NCBI RefSeq assembly: GCF_000974445.1
Contig: NZ_BBOJ01000014.1
Location: 310,001 to 374,000 of the forward strand
Length of the DNA: 64,000 nt
From: Lentzea aerocolonigenes
GTDB lineage: Bacteria; Actinomycetota; Actinomycetes; Mycobacteriales; Pseudonocardiaceae
Direction: 5' to 3'
Of this stretch, positions 58,401 through 64,000 are shown piece after piece. The position numbers were made by a program, and so were the translations under genes. A model generated the notes under the pieces. That model saw only the letters and a list, made by a program, of their open reading frames with translations. It searched no databases and was not told where the DNA came from. Position 1 is the first letter of the stretch; each line of letters begins with the position of its first letter.

Positions 58401-58443
58401 GAGGGTGACCTTCACAAACCTGAGGTCCGTGAAGGTCACCCTC
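58401..58443. terminator. Terminator between tag and echA (convergent)
   Basis: A perfect 15-bp inverted repeat (58401-58415 with 58429-58443) with a 13-base loop. There is no T run, but the location between two convergent genes fits a shared terminator. Confidence 0.65.
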
Positions 58444-58540
58444 ATGCACGACGAAGTTGGCCACGGCGGGCGGGTTTGCGGACGGTGTCGCCGACCCGCA
58501 CCGCACCACCGGCGTTGCCGCCGTCCAGCCGTTCCTCCAC
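58442..58540 (-). pseudogene. Fragment of an aminoglycoside-phosphotransferase-like gene
   Basis: The 32-codon piece starts VEERLDGGNAGGAVRVGDTV RKPA, which resembles the N-terminus of phosphotransferase-family proteins (L-GGN-G-VVRVGDTVRRPAGPW). After RKPA the frame is lost and the terminator follows, so the rest of the gene is missing. It lies right behind echA. The match is short and made by eye. Confidence 0.45.
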
Positions 58541-59325
58541 TAGCGCCCGATGAACTTCGGTGCCCGCTTGTTCACGAACGCGTCCACGGCCTCGCGGTGG
58601 TCCTCGGTCGCACCGCAGTCGGCCTGGGTCCGGCGCTCCGCCTCCAGCGCGTCCTCCAGCGTGCCGTCGGCGGCCGCGGCCAGCGCTTCCTTGATCTTCG
58701 CGTAGGCCGTGGTCGGCCCGGCGGCGAGACGAGCGGCGAGAGCGTGCGCGGTGGGCAGCAGCTCCTCGTCCGGCACGACCTGGTTGACCATGCCGATCCG
58801 CAACGCCTCCTCGGCGCCGACCGGCTGCGCGAGCATCATCATCTCCATCGCGCGGCCGTGCCCGATCAGCCGCGGCAGCGTGTACGACGCACCGGAGTCC
58901 GCGGTCAGGCCGACGTTCGCGAACGCCATCAGGAACTTCGCCGACGCGCCCGCGATGCGCAGGTCGGCGGCGTAGGCGAAGGACGCGCCCGCACCGGCGG
59001 CGCTGCCGTTGACCGCGGCGATCACCGGCTTCGGCATGCCGATCAGCTCGCGCACGATGGGGTTGTAGTGCTTCTCCACGGTGTTCAGCGGCGCGGGGTC
59101 ACCGGCCTGCAGCAACCCGATGTGCTCCTTGAGGTCCTGACCCGCGCAGAACGCCCTGCCCGCACCCGTGATCACCACCGCGCGCACCGACTCGTCCGCC
59201 GCCGCCTCCTTCAGCGCGTCGAGGAACGACTCCTTCAGCGCGATCGTGAAGGCGTTGAACGACTCGGGGCGGTTGAACGTGAACGTGCGCACACCATCGG
59301 CGTCGTCGACGAGGAGCTCGGACAC
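58540..59325 (-). CDS. Enoyl-CoA hydratase/isomerase (PaaG-like)
   Basis: 261 aa from the GTG at 59325 (MSELLVDDADGVRTFTFNRP), 5 bases after GGAGG. The crotonase fold has the oxyanion loops AFCAGQDLKEHIGLL and GSAAGAGASFAYAADLRIA; LTADSGASYTLPRLIG has Asp at the position used by PaaG-type isomerases. The upstream gene is a PaaX regulator, which suits a phenylacetyl-CoA-type or related substrate; other paa genes are not nearby. It is co-transcribed with paaX. Confidence 0.88.
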   Translation of the reverse strand: MSELLVDDADGVRTFTFNRPESFNAFTIALKESFLDALKEAAADESVRAVVITGAGRAFCAGQDLKEHIGLLQAGDPAPLNTVEKHYNPIVRELIGMPKPVIAAVNGSAAGAGASFAYAADLRIAGASAKFLMAFANVGLTADSGASYTLPRLIGHGRAMEMMMLAQPVGAEEALRIGMVNQVVPDEELLPTAHALAARLAAGPTTAYAKIKEALAAAADGTLEDALEAERRTQADCGATEDHREAVDAFVNKRAPKFIGR

Positions 59326-59335
59326 TGGACCTCCA

Positions 59336-60133
59336 TCAAGCAGTGGAAACATTGCGAACCGGTCGCAGGCACTCGTCGACGAAACGACTCGTGCCCGGTG
59401 CCAGCCGCAGTGTCTGTTCGTCGAAGAACGACGCTGCCGCGTGCCCCGGCCAGTCCGGTGGCAACAGTTCAGCAGGAAGACCGGGATCGCGGAACAGGAA
59501 CTTGCGCCACGCGTGCAGCAGCTGCTGTGACGCTGCGAACGCCGCCGCGTCGTCGGTTTCGTCCACAACGGACACCTGTGCCTGCCACTGCGCGACGAAC
59601 GCGGCGTAGTCGCGCCCGAGTTCGGCCAGGTCCCAGGCCTTCGCGGCGAGCTCGGCGTCCCCACCGTCGTGTGAACCGTGAAAAGTTCGTGCGAGAACTC
59701 CCTCGGCGGCGAGCACGTCGGCCAGTTCCGGCGACGGGCGCGGCGCGATCCACGTCACAGGGCCGAGCGCGCCGTAACCGAGCAGTTGCAGCTCCGACGC
59801 CAGGTGGTCACGCGAGTCACGGCCCGGCATCTCCTCCAGCACCACGACGTGCCACCGACCGTCCCACGTGGACGGCCCGGTGCGGTAGATGCGGGCGGCG
59901 GCCTCGTCGAGCCTTCGTTCCCCGCGAGGTGTCATGGCGTAACCAGGCCCGTCGGGCAGCCGCACGGGGTGCAACCAGCCCTGCCGGACGGTGCGGGACA
60001 CGGCCGTCCGCACGGCCGGCGCGGCGAACCCGAGCGGTTCGAGCAGCCGGACGAGCGCGGCGATGGTGGCGGCGCCACCGCGTTCGCGCAGGTGGCCGCC
60101 GTAGACGTCGAAGAGCGCGGAACGGGCTCGCAC
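59336..60133 (-). CDS. PaaX-family transcriptional regulator
   Basis: 265 aa from the GTG at 60133. The N-terminal winged helix is FDVYGGHLRERGGAATIAAL VRLLEPLGFAAPAVRTAVSR; the C-terminal PaaX domain includes WRKFLFRDPGLPAELLPPDW and GHAAASFFDEQ. PaaX represses phenylacetate catabolism and responds to phenylacetyl-CoA in other bacteria. It ends 10 bases before echA, so the two form an operon. A CAGACT box 7 bases before the start may be its -10. Confidence 0.9.
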   Translation of the reverse strand: MRARSALFDVYGGHLRERGGAATIAALVRLLEPLGFAAPAVRTAVSRTVRQGWLHPVRLPDGPGYAMTPRGERRLDEAAARIYRTGPSTWDGRWHVVVLEEMPGRDSRDHLASELQLLGYGALGPVTWIAPRPSPELADVLAAEGVLARTFHGSHDGGDAELAAKAWDLAELGRDYAAFVAQWQAQVSVVDETDDAAAFAASQQLLHAWRKFLFRDPGLPAELLPPDWPGHAAASFFDEQTLRLAPGTSRFVDECLRPVRNVSTA

Positions 60134-60353
60134 CCGGCCCAGTCTGTCACGCCGTGCCCCGGGCCGTGCCCATCACCGCCAAAGTGTTGCCTTGTCGTGA
60201 AAACGGGTACTGATCAGGGTGAAAACAAGATCAACAAATGTCACCCGAACTCGCCAAAAGATCGGTTCGGTTTCGCCCCTGAGTCGCGATAGGGGAGAAT
60301 GGAGCAGATCCGGCCTGGCCGGACGGGGAAGATGTTGACGGAGGGAGCACGCG

Positions 60354-60521
60354 ATGGCGGCCATGAAGCCCCGGACCGGCGACGGTCCCCTCGAGGTCAC
60401 CAAGGAGGGACGCGGCATCGTCATGCGCGTGCCGCTCGAGGGTGGTGGGCGCCTTGTCGTCGAGATGTCGGCGGACGAGGCCAGCGCCTTGGGCGACGCG
60501 CTGAAGGCCGCCGCCGGCTGA
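60354..60521 (+). CDS. DUF3117 family protein
   Basis: 55 aa: MAAMKPRTGDGPLEVTKEGR then GIVMRVPLEGGGRLVVEMSA and DEASALGDALKAAAG. This is the strongly conserved small actinobacterial family at the place of Rv1211. The ATG follows GGAGGGAG. Function unknown. A terminator follows 25 bases after the stop. Confidence 0.93.
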   Translation: MAAMKPRTGDGPLEVTKEGRGIVMRVPLEGGGRLVVEMSADEASALGDALKAAAG

Positions 60522-60546
60522 GGCACCCGGCGAGGAAGCAATGTGA

Positions 60547-60588
60547 GCCCCGGTTTCCGCTGTGCTGTTCCACAGTGGAGACCGGGGC
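60547..60588 (+). terminator. Terminator after the DUF3117 gene
   Basis: An 18-bp stem (60547-60564 with 60571-60588) with two G-U type mismatches and a 6-base loop. It has no long T run. Confidence 0.8.
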
Positions 60589-60649
60589 ATCGCTTCGTTC
60601 TCGGTCTGGGAGAGAATGAGCGGTCGTTAATACATGGGGAGGTCCAACC

Positions 60650-62080
60650 GTGGCGTCGACGGTTCCGTCAGTGCCGACCAAGCTCGTGGACGTCGAGGTG
60701 GCCACCACCGCGCGCCGCAACGTTCCGACGGTCGTGCTCGCGGCCACCGGGCCGTCGCTCGGGCCGGGTGGTGACGGCATCGACGTCTCCGACCTGACGG
60801 GCAAGGCCGGTGAGACCGTTCGTCACGACGAGACCTGGACGCTCGGTGTCGGCACGGGGACGGTGAGCGACTTCCGCACGGCGGGGGCGAACCTGGTCCG
60901 CGCGCTGAGCGGCGAGGACGCGCCCAGGTCGGCCGACGTGCTGCTGACCCCCGACTTCGACGCCGCCAAGGTGCGCGCGTTCGTGCTCGGCGTGGCCCTC
61001 GGCGGCTACCGCTTCAAGGTCACCGGCGAGGAGGCCCCCAAGCGCGTCGGCTCGCTGCGCCTGGTCACCGGCGACACCGGCTTCGAGGAGGTGCTGACGT
61101 CCGCCGCGCTGAAGGCCCACGCGCTGGCCGCCGCCACCTCGCTCACCCGTGATCTCGCCAACACGCCGTCCAACGTCAAGGACCCGCGCTGGCTCGCGTC
61201 CACCGCCGCCAAGCTCGCGGAGAAGGTCGACGGCCTGTCCGCCGTCGTGCGCGACGAGAAGTGGCTGCGGCAGCAGGGCTTCGGCGGCGTGCTCGCGGTC
61301 GGTGGCGGCTCGTCCCGCCCGCCGCGGTTCCTGGAGCTCACGTACGGCACCACCGGTCCGCACGTGGTGTTCGTCGGCAAGGGCATCACGTTCGACACCG
61401 GCGGCATCTCGGTGAAGCCCGCCGACGGCATGCACCTGATGCGCACCGACATGGCCGGTGGCGCCGCGGTGATCTCCGCGCTGCTGACCGTGGCCCGCCG
61501 GCAGCTGCCGATCAGGGTCACCGGGCTCGTGCCGTGCGCGGAGAACCACCTGAGCGGCTCGGCGTACCGGCCGGGCGACGTCGTGCGCCACTACGGCGGC
61601 GCGACCACCGAGGTGCAGAACACCGACGCCGAGGGCCGCATGGTCCTGGCCGACGCGATGGCGTACGCGGTGAAGAACCTGAAGCCGGACCTGCTCGTGG
61701 ACGTCGCGACGCTCACCGGTGCGATGAAGGTTTCCCTCGGCCTGCGCACCGGCGCGGTGTTCACCTCGTCCGACGAGCTCGCCGGGCAGGTGGTCGAGGC
61801 GGGGGTGAACGTCGGCGAGAAGTGGTGGCGGATGCCGCTGCTGGAGGAGCACGTCGACGCCGTCACCAGCGAGATCGCGGACTACAAGCAGTGCCCGCCC
61901 GGACCCGGTGGCATCACCGCGGCGCTGTTCCTGCAGAAGTTCGCGGGCGACGTGCCGTGGGCGCACCTCGACATCGCGGGTCCCGCGCGGTCGGAGAAGG
62001 TCTACGAGGAGATCGTCGCGGGAGCCACCGGGTTCGGCGCGCGGACGCTCGTCGAGCTGGCTGAAAAATATTCGCGTTAG
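60650..62080 (+). CDS. pepA: Leucyl aminopeptidase (M17)
   Basis: 476 aa from the GTG at 60650, 8 bases after GGGGAGG. The M17 metal and catalytic motifs are intact: VGKGITFDTGGISVKPADGM HLMRTDMAGGAAV, and NTDAEGRMVLADAMAYA. VATLTGAMKVSLGLRTGAVF and the C-terminal GPAR segment follow. It trims N-terminal Leu and other residues from peptides in the cytosol and could process peptides brought in by the ABC importer at 33-38 kb. Confidence 0.95.
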   Translation: MASTVPSVPTKLVDVEVATTARRNVPTVVLAATGPSLGPGGDGIDVSDLTGKAGETVRHDETWTLGVGTGTVSDFRTAGANLVRALSGEDAPRSADVLLTPDFDAAKVRAFVLGVALGGYRFKVTGEEAPKRVGSLRLVTGDTGFEEVLTSAALKAHALAAATSLTRDLANTPSNVKDPRWLASTAAKLAEKVDGLSAVVRDEKWLRQQGFGGVLAVGGGSSRPPRFLELTYGTTGPHVVFVGKGITFDTGGISVKPADGMHLMRTDMAGGAAVISALLTVARRQLPIRVTGLVPCAENHLSGSAYRPGDVVRHYGGATTEVQNTDAEGRMVLADAMAYAVKNLKPDLLVDVATLTGAMKVSLGLRTGAVFTSSDELAGQVVEAGVNVGEKWWRMPLLEEHVDAVTSEIADYKQCPPGPGGITAALFLQKFAGDVPWAHLDIAGPARSEKVYEEIVAGATGFGARTLVELAEKYSR

Positions 62081-62159
62081 ACCCTACGATCGGCCATACG
62101 AGACGGCGAAGTTCCACGGCATGATGTGAGCGCCTTCACACCGTCGTAGAGGAGCTCTC

Positions 62160-63758
62160 GTGTTACTCCGCCTGGCTCTCGCCGTCTCGCTGGTCATAGC
62201 GTCGATATCGCCTGCCGCCGCGGACACGCCCTGGTGGGAACCGGTGGCACGACCGGCTCCGGACTCGCAGATCAACGTGACGGGCGAGCCGTTCAAGGGC
62301 ACGGACGGGCAGGGCAGGGTGCGCGGGTTCGTCGACGCGCACAACCACCTCATGACGAACGAGGGCTTCGGCGGCAGGCTGATCTGCGGCAAGCCGTTCT
62401 CGGAGCAGGGCATCGCGGACGCGTTGAAGGACTGTCCTGAGCACCACCCGCTGGGCCTCGGCGCGATCTTCGAGGCGATCGTCACGGGAGACTTCGACGG
62501 CCACGACCCGGTGGGCTGGCCGACGTTCAAGGACTGGCCGTCCTCCACGACGGTCTCGCACCAGCAGAACTACTACGCCTGGCTGGAGCGGGCGTGGCGC
62601 GGCGGCCAGCGCGTGCTGGTGCAGGACCTCACCAGCAACGCCACGCTGTGCATCATCCACCCGTTCAAGGACCGGTCCTGCGACGAGATGACGTCGATCC
62701 GGTTGCAGGCCCAGCGGACCTACGAGCTGCAGGCGTTCATCGACAAGCAGTTCGGCGGGACCGGCAAGGGCTGGTTCCGGATCGTCACGTCCGCCGAGCA
62801 GGCCCGTGACGTGGTCGCGCAGGGCAAGCTGGCCGTGGTGCTGGGCATCGAGACCTCTGAGCTCTTCGGCTGCCGGACGTTCCTCGACTTCCCGTTGTGC
62901 AACAAGGCCGACATCGACCGCGGCCTCGACGAGATGTACGCGCTCGGGGTCCGCAGCGCGTTCCTGTGCCACAAGTTCGACAACGCCCTGTGCGGCGTCC
63001 GGTTCGACTCGGGCACGCAGGGCGGCGTGATCAACGCGGGCCAGTTCCTGCGCACCGGCCAGTGGTGGCAGACCGAGGCGTGCAAGGGACCGCAGCAGGA
63101 CAACCCGATCGGCACGGTCGGCCCGAACGCCCTGATCCCGGCGACCGTCGTGGCGCCCGCGTACGACCCGGCGAAGCGGTGCAACGTGCGCGGCCTGACC
63201 TCGCTCGGCGAGTACGCCGTGCAGGCCATGATGAAGCGGCACATGATGATCGAGATCGACCACATGAGCGTGAAGGCCGCCGGACGCACGCTGGAGCTGG
63301 CTGCGCAGAAGCGCTACCCCGGCATCGTCTCCAGCCACAGCTGGATGGACGCCCAGTGGACCGAGCAGGTCTACCAGCTCGGCGGGTTCGTCGCGGGCTA
63401 CGAGAACGACCCCGGCGGGTACGTCGCGCAGGCCGCCGCCGCGGAACCGTTGCGCCGCAAGTACGACGTGGGCATCGGGTTCGGCTCCGACTACAACGGC
63501 GTGGGCTCGCACCCGGCACCGCAGACCGGCGTGACCTACCCGTTCCGCAGCTACCCCGGCGGCCCGCTGGTCGACCGGCAGCGCACCGGTGAGCGGGTGT
63601 GGGACATCAACGTCGACGGCGGCGCGCACATCGGCCTGCTGCCGGACTGGGTCGAGAAGGTCCGCCAGCTCGGTGGCGACCAGCTGGTGCAGGACATGCT
63701 CGGCGGTGCCGAGTCGTACCTGCGGACGTGGTCGGGGACTCAGCGCTGGACGTCGTGA
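62160..63758 (+). CDS. Secreted membrane-dipeptidase-like amidohydrolase
   Basis: 532 aa from the GTG at 62160, after GAGGAG. A signal peptide is clear (LALAVSLVIASISPAAA). The amidohydrolase fold has FVDAHNHLM (first metal His pair), EIDHMSVKA and IVSSHSWMD, GIGFGSDYNGVG (late Asp), which resemble the renal-dipeptidase (M19) order. It is longer than M19 enzymes (about 350-400 aa) by insertions with paired Cys, likely disulfides. Substrate unknown. Its end overlaps the next gene by 19 bases. Confidence 0.8.
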   Translation: MLLRLALAVSLVIASISPAAADTPWWEPVARPAPDSQINVTGEPFKGTDGQGRVRGFVDAHNHLMTNEGFGGRLICGKPFSEQGIADALKDCPEHHPLGLGAIFEAIVTGDFDGHDPVGWPTFKDWPSSTTVSHQQNYYAWLERAWRGGQRVLVQDLTSNATLCIIHPFKDRSCDEMTSIRLQAQRTYELQAFIDKQFGGTGKGWFRIVTSAEQARDVVAQGKLAVVLGIETSELFGCRTFLDFPLCNKADIDRGLDEMYALGVRSAFLCHKFDNALCGVRFDSGTQGGVINAGQFLRTGQWWQTEACKGPQQDNPIGTVGPNALIPATVVAPAYDPAKRCNVRGLTSLGEYAVQAMMKRHMMIEIDHMSVKAAGRTLELAAQKRYPGIVSSHSWMDAQWTEQVYQLGGFVAGYENDPGGYVAQAAAAEPLRRKYDVGIGFGSDYNGVGSHPAPQTGVTYPFRSYPGGPLVDRQRTGERVWDINVDGGAHIGLLPDWVEKVRQLGGDQLVQDMLGGAESYLRTWSGTQRWTS

Positions 63759-64000
63759 GTCCTGAGCGCGTGATCACGGAAAGCGCGGACCGCCGGCGGC
63801 AACGGGTGGTCCTTCAACCAGGCCAGCCCGAACACGCGGCTGGCCCGCGGAGCCAGCGGTAGCTCGCGGAGCCCGGCAGGCGGTGTGGTCTCGGCGTGCG
63901 TGAGGAGCGCGACGCCGAGACCCGCCGCGACCAGGCCGCGGACCGTCTCGATCTCCTGGCTCTCGAACGCGATCTTCGGGGTGATCCCGGCGGCGGCGAA
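63740..64000 (-). CDS. LysR-family regulator, C-terminal part (5' end outside window)
   Basis: The last 86 codons of a gene that runs in from the right edge. ESQEIETVRGLVAAGLGVAL LTHAE is the hallmark ligand-domain segment of LysR regulators. The end RVFGLAWLKDHPLPPAVRAF RDHAL is also typical. The DNA-binding half lies outside the window. The target is unknown; the overlapping dipeptidase gene is convergent. Confidence 0.85.
   Translation of the reverse strand, partial: FAAAGITPKIAFESQEIETVRGLVAAGLGVALLTHAETTPPAGLRELPLAPRASRVFGLAWLKDHPLPPAVRAFRDHALRTHDVQR

Overview
The window is high-GC actinobacterial chromosome, most likely from the order Pseudonocardiales (a Lentzea, Saccharothrix or Actinosynnema type of organism). 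Reasons are the many GTG starts, 1- and 4-base gene overlaps, a mycothiol gene (mshB), actinobacterial dapC/dapD/dapE, a SARP/AfsR-type regulator and a DUF222-HNH gene. From memory, the order typA, lpqW, mshB, a small membrane protein, fdxC, dapC, dapD, dapE, LOG, folP2, gpgS, DivIVA-like, tag and DUF3117 matches the Mycobacterium tuberculosis Rv1165-Rv1211 block. Roughly 26-60 kb is therefore an old actinobacterial core block with local insertions. No rRNA, tRNA or CRISPR array was seen.

Layout. 0-8 kb: the sbcD end and sbcC (DNA end processing), an unknown Cys-pair protein, an alkylation-repair pair (ogt plus an Ada-type regulator whose AlkA half looks decayed), ychF and a SAM methyltransferase. 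8-17.5 kb: an AfsR-type regulator with a tiny membrane protein, a GT87 mannosyltransferase, a secreted GH88/105-like enzyme, pterin carbinolamine dehydratase, and a TPP riboswitch driving thiBPQ. 17.5-26 kb: an SDR pseudogene, a LolA-like/ABC exporter operon divergent from a two-component system, a Nudix fusion, trpS with a leader-peptide attenuator, a YciI protein, a secreted S41 protease and a tiny Lys/Ala-rich protein.

26-38.7 kb: typA, then an insertion-like unit (a DUF222-HNH gene between inverted arms of about 258 bp that are themselves palindromic), an lpqW homologue and a complete oligopeptide ABC operon. 38.7-48.6 kb: mshB, fdxA, lysine/DAP genes (dapC, dapD, dapE), two LOG proteins, an AlbA_2-like protein, a long intergenic palindrome and an AlkZ-type winged-helix protein.

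48.6-64 kb: a secreted CocE-type hydrolase, a miniature folP2 remnant beside gpgS, a cytochrome bd operon cydABDC whose four products are all unusually short, a PadR/HAAS pair, DivIVA-like, SRPBCC, tag, paaX-echA, DUF3117, leucyl aminopeptidase, a secreted membrane-dipeptidase-like protein and a truncated LysR regulator at the right edge.

Regulation visible in sequence: the TPP riboswitch, the trpS attenuator with three competing stems, several intrinsic terminators, two TetR-like dyads, a dyad beside the cyd promoter, and at least thirteen genes with a TANNNT box 6-8 bases before the start codon, which suggests widespread leaderless transcription.
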